Assembly: GCF_002454115.1 (NCBI RefSeq)
Contig: NZ_DKIH01000003.1
Span: forward strand, 88,913-100,133
From: Sphingopyxis sp. UBA6723
GTDB lineage: Bacteria > Pseudomonadota > Alphaproteobacteria > Sphingomonadales > Sphingomonadaceae
Direction: 5' to 3'
DNA length: 11,221 nt
In this document: in pieces, positions 1 through 5,361 of the stretch
Layout: each line of letters starts with the position of its first letter
How positions within the stretch are numbered: position 1 is the first letter of the stretch
Program-made: the position numbers and the translations under genes
The notes under the pieces: model-generated
Databases searched by the model: none
The model's input: only the letters and a program-made list of their open reading frames with translations
What the model was told of the DNA's origin: nothing

Positions 1-49
1 AGCCCTGCGGGCTGCCACCTCCCCATCGCTGCGCGACAGGGAGGATTTT
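1..49. repeat. Hairpin-rich intergenic element, probably a dispersed sphingomonad repeat
   Basis: Two adjacent hairpins are visible. The first is AGCCC-TGC-GGGCT at 1-13. The second has CCTCCC at 18-23 pairing with GGGAGG at 39-44, and an inner TCGC/GCGA stem at 26-29/33-36 closed by a TGC loop. The element ends in a short T run at 46-49. No coding frame here looks real. The last bases of the window (11212-11221) match the start of the reverse complement of this element in 9 of 10 positions, which suggests a second inverted copy running off the right edge. That it is a family of repeats is my inference from form and memory of related genomes. Confidence 0.45.
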
Positions 50-85
50 CGTTCGGCAGCGCCGCGCAAACCCGTCGCGCCCATG

Positions 86-115
86 AAAAAAGGGCCGCCC
101 CGAAAGGCGGCCCTT
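86..115 (-). terminator. Intrinsic terminator of the Ser-rich protein gene
   Basis: A perfect 10-bp stem (90-99 with 106-115) encloses a six-base loop, CCGAAA. Read on the minus strand, the stem is followed at once by a run of six T (A at 86-91 on the plus strand). It lies about 50 bp beyond the stop codon of the leftward Ser-rich gene, so it is the natural end of that transcript. The plus strand has no matching T tract. Confidence 0.85.
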
Positions 116-164
116 CAGTGTGGCGGTCTGGGTAAAAGCCCCCCCCCGACCTCCAGTGGATACG

Positions 165-1460
165 TTACGCGGCGTCGGCGTCCTTGTCGTTGCGGTTCGC
201 GGCGCGGCGGCGCGCGACGAGCGCTGCAGCAGCGGCCCCGAACAACAGCATCATCGGCGGTGCCGGAACCGGGGTCGGCGGGTTGCCCGACGAACTGCTG
301 GTGCTGCCGCCCGAGCTGGACGACGAGGAAGAGGACGACGAGCTGCTGCTCGACGACGAGGAAGAGCCGGTGCTGCCCGTGCTGGTGCTGCCGGTCGAAC
401 CCCAGCTGCTGCTGCCACCGGTCGCGCCCGACGAGGTTGCGCCGCTCGACGTGCTGCTGCTCGACGAGGAGGAGGACGAGGAGCTGGAGGACGAGCTGCT
501 CGAGCCGCCCGAGCTGCTGCTGGAACCACCCGAGCTGCCGCTCGAACCGTTCGATCCGCCCGAACTGCCATGCGACGAGCTGCCCCAGCCCGAGCTGCCA
601 TGCGACGAGCCGCCTTTCGACGAGCTGCCACCCGACGAGGATGAGCTGGACGAGGAGGATGAGGACGACGAGCTCGATGACGAACTGCTGCTCGATGACG
701 AGGTGCTGACATTGCCAGACGAGGTCGAGACATTGCCGGAGGAGGTCGAGACGTTGCCCGACGAGGTCGATACGCCCCCGGTCGAGGTGCTAACGCCGCC
801 TGTCGAGGTCGACACACCGCCCGTGGAGGTCGAAACACCGCTCGACGTGCTGACGCTACCGGTCGAGGTCGAAACGCCGCCGGTCGAGGTGGACGTGCTG
901 ACCCCGCCCGTCGAGGTCGATACACCGCCGGTCGAAGTCGAGGTGCTGACACCTCCCGTCGAGGTCGAAACGCCGCCCGAAGTGCTGCTCGACGTGGTAC
1001 TGAGCCCCCCGGTGGTGGTCGAGGTGACCACAACGCTGCCGCTGCTGCCCCCGCTACTGCCGCCAAAGAAGCCGCCGAAGAAACCGCCGCCGAAACCACC
1101 GCCAAAGCCTCCGCCGATCACGGTGACACCGCCGCCGCTGCCGCCGCCTTCAAAACCACCACGCTGCGGGAAGGGCGCGTAAGGGATGGGGGGCAGCGGG
1201 ATCGTCTGCGTTACCACCTGCGTCTGCGGGGTGGCGGTGCGAATGACGCGCTTGGTCGTGACGACGCGGCGAATGCGCTTCACCGGCTTGCGCGCCGCGT
1301 GGCGCTTGCGAACGACCTTCTTGGCCGGTCCCGCGCAAGGCGAACAAGACTGCGCCGCCCGCGCCTTGGGCACGTCGGTGATCTGCATCGCGCCGGTACC
1401 GATCAGCGCACCGCCGCAGGTGCAGGCGCAAAGCTTGGCGAGGGCCATTCGGACAGACAT
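165..1460 (-). CDS. Secreted Ser/Gly/Thr-rich low-complexity protein with PEP-CTERM-like C-terminus
   Basis: The product has 431 residues. I start at the ATG at 1460 because a signal peptide begins there and a purine-rich GGGAAAGAAAGAG precedes it; the frame stays open upstream to 1658 but that stretch looks non-coding. Order of parts: signal peptide with a Cys cluster (CACTC, 11-15) and possible cleavage after ARA (33-35); an SCSPC motif (38-42); a very basic stretch (about 48-75); a Pro-rich patch; a Gly-rich region with GGGFGGGF; many VSTSTGG or VSTSSGN repeats; Ser runs including ones of 23 and 18 residues; then a tail with VPAP, hydrophobic MMLLFGAAAAALVA (403-416) and RRR (417-419). That tail resembles the PEP-CTERM signal read by exosortases, but with Ala in place of Glu and about 12 residues after the Arg cluster. 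Such proteins are usually exported, processed at the inner membrane and often glycosylated, and tied to exopolysaccharide. No enzyme domain is visible. The specific function is unknown. Confidence 0.8.
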   Translation of the reverse strand: MSVRMALAKLCACTCGGALIGTGAMQITDVPKARAAQSCSPCAGPAKKVVRKRHAARKPVKRIRRVVTTKRVIRTATPQTQVVTQTIPLPPIPYAPFPQRGGFEGGGSGGGVTVIGGGFGGGFGGGFFGGFFGGSSGGSSGSVVVTSTTTGGLSTTSSSTSGGVSTSTGGVSTSTSTGGVSTSTGGVSTSTSTGGVSTSTGSVSTSSGVSTSTGGVSTSTGGVSTSTGGVSTSSGNVSTSSGNVSTSSGNVSTSSSSSSSSSSSSSSSSSSSSSSSGGSSSKGGSSHGSSGWGSSSHGSSGGSNGSSGSSGGSSSSSGGSSSSSSSSSSSSSSSSSTSSGATSSGATGGSSSWGSTGSTSTGSTGSSSSSSSSSSSSSSSSSSGGSTSSSSGNPPTPVPAPPMMLLFGAAAAALVARRRAANRNDKDADAA

Positions 1461-1552
1461 AGGTTTCTCTTTCTTTCCCGTTGCAGGTGCAAAGCGCCAT
1501 CCACCGACACCCGTTTCACCTTCGCTATAACCCAAAAGGTCAAAGCTTTGCG

Positions 1553-1578
1553 AACGCGGCAATTGCGTTAACCGCGTT
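1553..1578. promoter_or_regulatory. Inverted repeat upstream of the Ser-rich gene, possible operator
   Basis: AACGCGG (1553-1559) and CCGCGTT (1572-1578) form 7-bp perfect arms around a 12-bp AT-richer spacer that includes GTTAAC. It lies about 95-120 bp upstream of the start codon at 1460, a plausible place for a regulator to bind. No regulator can be named from the sequence. Confidence 0.3.
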
Positions 1579-1805
1579 TGCCTGTCCGACAGCGGGAAAA
1601 CACGACCGGAATCAACCCAAATGGCGTTTATTGTCCCAAAATAGCACGAAAACTGCAATGATTCTATGCGATTGGTTAATCTTCGGCCCTAAATCGGCTT
1701 TGCCCAAGCTGCATTACGGATCGCACTTGATCGGTCAGAATCACCTCCTGCTGCTCCTCTGTTCAGCCGCGCTTCACGCCCCGTCGCTATCCACTGCTTC
1801 GGCGC

Positions 1806-1834
1806 TTGTATCGTCGCCAGCGGCTGGTTATAGG
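1806..1834 (+). promoter_or_regulatory. Candidate promoter for the dksA-like gene
   Basis: TTGTAT (1806-1811), a 17-bp spacer and TATAGG (1829-1834) make a partial match to a housekeeping sigma-70 promoter, with 3/6 and 4/6 consensus bases. It sits about 65 bp before the start at 1898. The -35 match is weak, so this is only a candidate. Confidence 0.3.
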
Positions 1835-1897
1835 CGCGCCACTCCCTGCGCCGCTTGGCGGATCGCAGGGTGACAGGAAAGGACGCGAGAGCCCCTC

Positions 1898-2359
1898 ATG
1901 CCGACCAAGATTGCCGACATTGGTGCCGACGCGCTGCGCGCAGCCAAATCAAATCTCGATACGGATTATGTTCCTGGCGACGACGAAGAGTTTATGAACG
2001 AGCGGCAGCAGGAGTATTTCCGCGGCCTGCTCCTCGCCTGGAAAAAGTCGATCCTGTCAGAATCCGAATCGACCCTGGCGCATCTGCAGGATGGGCCGCT
2101 GCGCGAACCCGACCTGGCTGACCGCGCATCGAGCGAAACCGACTGGGCCATCGAACTCAGAACCCGCGACCGGCAACGCAAGCTGATCGCCAAGATCGAT
2201 TCGGCGATCCGCCGCATCGACGAGGGCGAATATGGCTATTGCGCGGTGACCGGCGAGCCGATCTCGCTCGCCCGCCTGCAAGCGCGTCCGATTGCGACGA
2301 TGACGCTGGAGGCGCAGGAGCGCCACGAGCGGAACGAGCGGATTTCGCGCGAAGATTGA
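1898..2359 (+). CDS. dksA: DksA/TraR-family RNA polymerase-binding regulator
   Basis: DksA binds in the secondary channel of RNA polymerase and, with ppGpp, resets transcription of rRNA, ribosomal and amino-acid genes. The 153-residue product matches E. coli DksA (151 residues) in length and layout: a variable N-terminus to about 35, a coiled coil with its tip at DLADRA (72-77, the conserved DxxDxA loop that acts near the active site), the returning helix with LRTRDRQRKLIAKI (87-100), then the zinc-finger region starting at YGYC. Only Cys115 of the four usual Cys is present; the others are replaced by Thr118, Thr136 and Ala139. This is the form common in alphaproteobacteria, so it is not a sign of decay. 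AGGAAAGGA lies about 17 bp before the ATG, rather far. Sphingomonads may encode several DksA-like paralogues, so the gene symbol is used at family level. Confidence 0.9.
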   Translation: MPTKIADIGADALRAAKSNLDTDYVPGDDEEFMNERQQEYFRGLLLAWKKSILSESESTLAHLQDGPLREPDLADRASSETDWAIELRTRDRQRKLIAKIDSAIRRIDEGEYGYCAVTGEPISLARLQARPIATMTLEAQERHERNERISRED

Positions 2360-2370
2360 TCCACTTTGGG

Positions 2371-2382
2371 TCGGATATCCGA
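2371..2382. promoter_or_regulatory. 12-bp perfect palindrome upstream of the PilZ gene
   Basis: TCGGATATCCGA is a perfect palindrome, 12 bp after the dksA stop and 82 bp before the PilZ start. A second pairing overlaps it: GTCGG (2370-2374) with CCGAC (2387-2391). It could be a dimeric regulator's operator. No T tract follows, so it is not a clear terminator. Confidence 0.35.
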
Positions 2383-2464
2383 TTTACCGACGCACAATTT
2401 ACATTTCGGCAATGGCTGCGCTCTAGATTCGCGTTCTAACGATAAACGCGGAGAACAGGTCGCA

Positions 2465-2854
2465 ATGGAATCGCGCGGACCAATTACCACAGATGAAGAA
2501 GTCGCGGCGCTGTCGCGCGGTGCCGATCGGGATAGCCTGTTCATGCAGGCCCAGTTGATCCTGCTGGGTCGCGCCGATCCCGTTGTGGTCCGCGTGCGTA
2601 ACCTGTCGCCGGGCGGGATGCTCGCCGAAGCCAAGGTGCGCGTCGAACAAGGCGCTACTGTCGAGATCGATCTGAAAAATGTGGGTCCGGTGCCGGGCCG
2701 CGTCGTATGGGCGGGCGAGGGCAAATTCGGCATCGCGTTCGATCATCAGATCGATCCGCAGGCGGTGCGCCGTCAGGTGGTATCGCAGTCCGATCTGCCG
2801 CCGCATCTGCGGCGCTCTGGGCTGGAGCGGGGGCCGCTGTACCGCCGACGCTGA
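2465..2854 (+). CDS. Single-domain PilZ protein (probable c-di-GMP effector)
   Basis: PilZ domains bind cyclic di-GMP and pass the signal to motility, polysaccharide or cell-cycle targets. I start at the ATG at 2465 because GGAGAACAGG (2451-2460) precedes it; an in-frame upstream extension to 2366 has no ribosome binding site. The 129-residue product carries both halves of the ligand-binding signature: R18-GAD-R22 (RxxxR) and N46-L-S-P-G-G (the D/NxSxxG motif, 46-51), 24 residues apart, followed by a beta-barrel pattern through GRVVWAGEGKFGIAF (78-92). A basic, Arg-rich tail follows. No output domain is attached, so it would act by binding partner proteins. The partners cannot be read from the sequence. 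It is possible that the RxxxR element is degenerate and ligand binding is weak. Confidence 0.8.
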   Translation: MESRGPITTDEEVAALSRGADRDSLFMQAQLILLGRADPVVVRVRNLSPGGMLAEAKVRVEQGATVEIDLKNVGPVPGRVVWAGEGKFGIAFDHQIDPQAVRRQVVSQSDLPPHLRRSGLERGPLYRRR

Positions 2855-2896
2855 TGCATCCGATTTAGGGCAGCATCAGCGGGGCGGTAAAGACTG

Positions 2897-2915
2897 GCGA
2901 TCGTCAGGCGATCGC
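2897..2915. terminator. Weak hairpin between convergent PilZ and DUF465 genes
   Basis: GCGATCG (2897-2903) pairs with CGATCGC (2909-2915) around a five-base loop that contains the stop codon of the leftward DUF465 gene. Neither strand has a real T tract after it, although the minus strand shows CTTT a few bases on. It may help end transcription from either side, but the evidence is thin. Confidence 0.25.
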
Positions 2916-3062
2916 GAGCATCTCTTCCTTGAGTTTCAGCTTCTGCTTTTTCAGCTGCGCCAGCGCCGCCATGTCGGGCGCCGGACGCCGCTCTTCATTC
3001 GCAATTTTCTCGTCGAGGTGCGCGTGGCGCGACTTCAGGGCGGAAAGATGCGATGTGCTCAT
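2904..3062 (-). CDS. DUF465 (YdcH-like) micro-protein, 52 residues
   Basis: This small gene encodes a protein that starts MSTSHLSALKSRHAHLDEKI and ends KLKEEMLAIA. A strong ribosome binding site, AAGGAG, lies 8-9 bp before the ATG at 3062; a nearer ATG in another frame is too close to it. The product is one predicted coiled-coil hairpin: an amphipathic helix (about 4-24), a short Pro-containing turn (27-29), and a highly charged second helix with the family signature LKKQKLKLKEEM (37-48). DUF465 proteins are short, soluble and widespread in proteobacteria; their molecular role is not settled. It diverges from a second DUF465 gene 125 bp away, and converges on the PilZ gene. Confidence 0.85.
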   Translation of the reverse strand: MSTSHLSALKSRHAHLDEKIANEERRPAPDMAALAQLKKQKLKLKEEMLAIA

Positions 3063-3187
3063 GGGCCATTCTCCTTTTCGACTCGATTGGCAGGACCGAG
3101 TAAATCACGAATCGGGGCAAATGTCGTCGCGATTCGGTCAGCCGGTCCCCGTTGCGGACCAGTGGTGAACGTGGCAGGGAAGCGGTC

Positions 3188-3385
3188 GTGAGCCCCGACG
3201 AAATCATTCAGCGCCTGGAACTGTTACGCATCGAGCATCGCGACCTCGACGCCGCCATCATCGCACTCGGCGACGCGGCGGTTCCCGACCAGTTGCAACT
3301 CGCGCGGTTGAAGAAACGCAAGCTCCGCCTGCGCGACGAAATGGCGTGGTGCGAGGATCAGCTGGTTCCCGACATTATCGCCTGA
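3188..3385 (+). CDS. DUF465 (YdcH-like) micro-protein, 65 residues
   Basis: I choose the GTG at 3188 because AGGGAA (3176-3181) precedes it at a suitable distance and because the family's first helix begins directly after; the frame is open upstream to 3152. The product has two helices: the first includes LELLRIEHRDLDAAI (10-24), the second LKKRKLRLRDEM (41-52). The second helix matches the divergent neighbour's LKKQKLKLKEEM in nearly every conserved position, so the two genes are paralogues. This copy has a longer tail, WCEDQLVPDIIA, with a single Cys. Role unknown; coiled-coil self-association or pairing with the neighbour is plausible. It reads towards the RcdA-like gene 101 bp on. Confidence 0.85.
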   Translation: MSPDEIIQRLELLRIEHRDLDAAIIALGDAAVPDQLQLARLKKRKLRLRDEMAWCEDQLVPDIIA

Positions 3386-3486
3386 ATCAAAACGGGACGC
3401 CGCGGCACCGCAATTTCATGGTTACCGCCATTGCATTGCGCCGTGGCCGTGGCATCTCTTGGCAAATGGTAGCCCGGCATTCCGAC

Positions 3487-3936
3487 ATGATGCAGATCGC
3501 AGCGCCGGTGCAACGCGCCCAAGTCGAAAATCTGTATGTCGAGGCGATGGTGCTCGCCGACGAGGCGCACGCCGCCTTTGCCGCGCAACGCGATCTTGGC
3601 GATATCCGGCGTGACGGATTGATGCAGATCAGCCTCGCGTGCGAATCGCTCAAGACCACGACGCGGCTGATGCACGTCATCGCCTGGCTGCTCCACCGCC
3701 GTGCGATGATGGCGGGCGATCCCGGCGCGGGACCGAATGACAGCGCGGCGCGGATCGGCGAGCCGGTGGCGGCCGACTGGGACGTCTGTGCGGGATTCGA
3801 AGCGTCGGTGCGGCGGATCATCGCGGCAAGCGAGCGGTTGTTCGAACGGATCGCGGGACTGGAGGCGGGCTGGGATGCGCCGCAGGCGGCGACGCCGGTG
3901 CAGCGGCTGCTGGCGCAGTTGGAGGCGCGGCTTTAG
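3487..3936 (+). CDS. DUF1465 family, RcdA-like regulator of CtrA degradation
   Basis: In Caulobacter RcdA is an adaptor that, with CpdR and PopA, brings the cell-cycle regulator CtrA and other substrates to the ClpXP protease. The 149-residue product shows the family signature ACESLKTTTRLMHVIAWLL (51-69) after an N-terminal helix, VENLYVEAMVLADEA (13-27), and a C-terminal helix with ASERLFERIAGL (114-125); length and all-helical make-up fit. The start is uncertain: ATG codons at 3487 and 3490 lie just before the conserved part, while in-frame ATGs at 3418 and 3466 would add 23 or 7 residues; none has a clear ribosome binding site. The RcdA role in sphingomonads is inferred from family membership. 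The gene may be co-transcribed with the DUF465 gene before it. Confidence 0.8.
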   Translation: MMQIAAPVQRAQVENLYVEAMVLADEAHAAFAAQRDLGDIRRDGLMQISLACESLKTTTRLMHVIAWLLHRRAMMAGDPGAGPNDSAARIGEPVAADWDVCAGFEASVRRIIAASERLFERIAGLEAGWDAPQAATPVQRLLAQLEARL

Positions 3937-3953
3937 TCGGGCGGCCTGTCTGT

Positions 3954-3973
3954 TTTGGGGTGGAAAGCGGACG
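3954..3973. repeat. 20-bp intergenic motif, copy 1
   Basis: The stretch TTTGGGGTGGAAAGCGGACG lies between the RcdA-like stop codon and the small gene at 3996. A second copy with one mismatch is at 11186-11205. Both copies are intergenic and downstream of a stop codon in the same orientation. Two near-identical 20-mers in 11 kb are unlikely by chance, so this is probably part of a dispersed repeat. Confidence 0.6.
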
Positions 3974-3995
3974 CGGGTCCAACTAATTACTGTCC

Positions 3996-4211
3996 ATGAG
4001 CGGCATCGAGAAATATCTGACCAGTCCCGACGATCAGGAGCAGGTCGGCATCTCAAAAAGGGACGACGCGACCTATACGTTTCAGCGCCGCTGGCGGGAT
4101 GGCGCCGATTGGGGACCGTTCGGACCTGAGCGTGGCATCTACGATTGCGCCCTGACCGCGGAGACTGAGGCAATGCAACAGGTCCCATGGCTGGCAGTGC
4201 TCAGACAGTGA
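3996..4211 (+). CDS. Small hypothetical protein, 71 residues
   Basis: I do not recognise a named family. The product has an acidic N-terminus (MSGIEKYLTSPDDQEQ), an aromatic middle (YTFQRRWRDGADWGPFGP, 27-44) and a C-terminal part, GIYDCALTAETEAMQQVPWL (47-66), with the look of a small alpha/beta domain. The pattern of Trp, Tyr and Gly is not what a random GC-rich frame gives, and the frame is the longest in an otherwise empty gap. There is no signal peptide, membrane segment or good ribosome binding site before the ATG. It converges on the DUF2332 gene, with a hairpin between them. A false gene is possible. Confidence 0.55.
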   Translation: MSGIEKYLTSPDDQEQVGISKRDDATYTFQRRWRDGADWGPFGPERGIYDCALTAETEAMQQVPWLAVLRQ

Positions 4212-4215
4212 TTTG

Positions 4216-4243
4216 ATGGCTGCAACTGCTCGCTAACAGCCAT
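4216..4243. terminator. Hairpin between convergent genes, possible two-way terminator
   Basis: ATGGCTG (4216-4222) and CAGCCAT (4237-4243) are perfect 7-bp arms around a 14-base loop. They fill the 32-bp gap between two convergent stop codons exactly. The T tracts on each side are short (TTTAT on the plus strand), so termination would be modest. Confidence 0.4.
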
Positions 4244-5323
4244 TTATCCCAACCACTCCACCCACGCGCCGTGGGCATGGGCGTGCGCCAGCTTCACCGA
4301 CTCCCCGCCGCCCGGCCAATGCCGCACCACCAGCTCATGATGATGCACCGTCCGATTGGCTTCGAGCGCGATCCATGCCAGCGGGCGCGCCGCGGTTGCT
4401 CGCGCGCCTGCGGCTTCCATCGCCGCGGTGATCCTTGCCTGCTGCTCGGCGGGGACATATTGCCAAACGACCGAGTGCATCAGGACGCGCGTCGTCCCGT
4501 CCGCTTGCGGCCGCGCCAGTTCCGCCTCGACAAAGTCAGCGGCGTTGGCGTGGATCAGCTGCGGCGGTGCTTCGGTCGCTGCCGAAATCGCAGCCGACAT
4601 GCGCTGGAAGCGGATATGATGTTCGGGCCAGATATAGGCTTTTAACCGCAGCGCCTGCGCCGGATCGGTCAGGTCGACCGGCGCGACGTCGCAGCCTTTC
4701 AGACGCGCAAACTCGATCGCGTGCTGCGGTGGATGGTTCCCACGCCAGTCGGGGGTGAACGCCATGACGCTCGGCTGCGGCCCGACATGCACGCCGCCCA
4801 GATCATAATGATAGCGGTCGATCATCAGGTTGATCCCGGCGCTCGACCCGATTTCGAGGCAGTCGAAGCGCGGCGGCAATCCCTTGTCGGCGAGCCACAG
4901 CATCGCCGCGATGAAGTTCGATGAGCGCCCCGCCTCGTTGGTCTGCGGCGGGCCGTTGAGCCATGGGAGCAGCTCGGCTTCGTGCCGCGCTACCACCCCG
5001 GCGACGATCGCCGCGTCATTGATATCCTCGGCATCGGCGTAAATCGGTGCCAATTCATGCGCGCTGCCCGCCAGATGCAGCGCGTGGATGCCGCCCGCGG
5101 CGCGCAGCGGCAGCGCGTCGGCGAGCGGAGCGCCATTCCAATCGGCGATACGGCGGGCAAAGCCGCTGGCGGGCTTGTCGAGCAAGGCGTCGAGCGCGGC
5201 CACGACGCGCGCCGTCACCGGAGCGCCGTTCGCCCGGCAATAGGTGACCTGATTGGCAAAGGCGGTTCGCACCGCCGCCGGTCCGGTTTCGGCCATATCG
5301 ATCGGCTGATAGCGCTCGCTCAT
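4244..5323 (-). CDS. DUF2332 family protein, methyltransferase-like fold
   Basis: The 359-residue product fits DUF2332 in length and motifs: an N-terminal helical part with FANQVTYCR (22-30), CLEIGSSAGINL (155-166), which looks like the glycine-rich motif I of a SAM-binding Rossmann fold, KAYIWPEH (228-235), a motif IV-like SVVWQYVP (284-291), and EANRTVHHHELVVRHWPGG (321-339) near the end. No reaction is established for the family as far as I know; a SAM-dependent enzyme is an inference from the fold motif. I start at the ATG at 5323, preceded by AAAGGGCA; a GTG at 5344 would add 7 residues. It diverges from hisG with only 38 bp between start codons, so the promoters must overlap or lie inside the opposite gene. 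No signal peptide is seen. Confidence 0.85.
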   Translation of the reverse strand: MSERYQPIDMAETGPAAVRTAFANQVTYCRANGAPVTARVVAALDALLDKPASGFARRIADWNGAPLADALPLRAAGGIHALHLAGSAHELAPIYADAEDINDAAIVAGVVARHEAELLPWLNGPPQTNEAGRSSNFIAAMLWLADKGLPPRFDCLEIGSSAGINLMIDRYHYDLGGVHVGPQPSVMAFTPDWRGNHPPQHAIEFARLKGCDVAPVDLTDPAQALRLKAYIWPEHHIRFQRMSAAISAATEAPPQLIHANAADFVEAELARPQADGTTRVLMHSVVWQYVPAEQQARITAAMEAAGARATAARPLAWIALEANRTVHHHELVVRHWPGGGESVKLAHAHAHGAWVEWLG

Positions 5324-5361
5324 TGCCCTTTGTCCTGTCACCACCTATGTGCGCGACGCTT

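Larger units (their letters stand above)
1461..1897. other. 437-bp intergenic region between divergent genes
   Basis: The region separates the leftward Ser-rich gene from the rightward dksA-like gene and must hold both promoters. It is less GC-rich than its surroundings around 1600-1700. The open frames crossing it show no family resemblance and no good ribosome binding sites. Visible structures are an inverted repeat at 1553-1578 and a possible rightward promoter at 1806-1834, each listed separately. I could not pick a convincing leftward promoter. Confidence 0.7.

Noticed and set aside
83..1105. Other long open frames over the Ser-rich gene (83-709, 120-644 and 251-1105)
   Set aside because: Their Arg/Ala/Ser/Cys make-up is the typical false-frame product of GC-rich repetitive DNA.
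184..1182. 332-codon rightward open frame rich in Asp, Glu, Leu, Pro and Val, opposite the Ser-rich gene
   Set aside because: It is the mirror of Ser/Thr/Gly codons read in another frame. The minus-strand frame has a signal peptide, a sorting tail and a terminator, while this frame has no family resemblance and no ribosome binding site.
1670..1690. Possible CtrA binding site (TTAA-N7-TTAA) near GGTTAATC
   Set aside because: Only one half-site is present; the second TTAA at the needed distance is missing.
1680..1760. Leftward 22-codon frame beginning GTG ATT CTG after GAGGAG, as a possible leader peptide or small gene
   Set aside because: It is short, starts with GTG, and has no further support. 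The AATCACCTCCT on the plus strand only resembles the 16S rRNA 3' end by chance, since no other rRNA sequence is near.
1481..1873. 130-codon rightward open frame across the intergenic region
   Set aside because: There is no ribosome binding site, no domain pattern, and the make-up is random; the region must hold two promoters.
3358..4188. 276-codon leftward frame opposite the RcdA-like gene
   Set aside because: It is an Arg/His/Pro-rich false frame; the rightward strand has the conserved DUF1465 signature.
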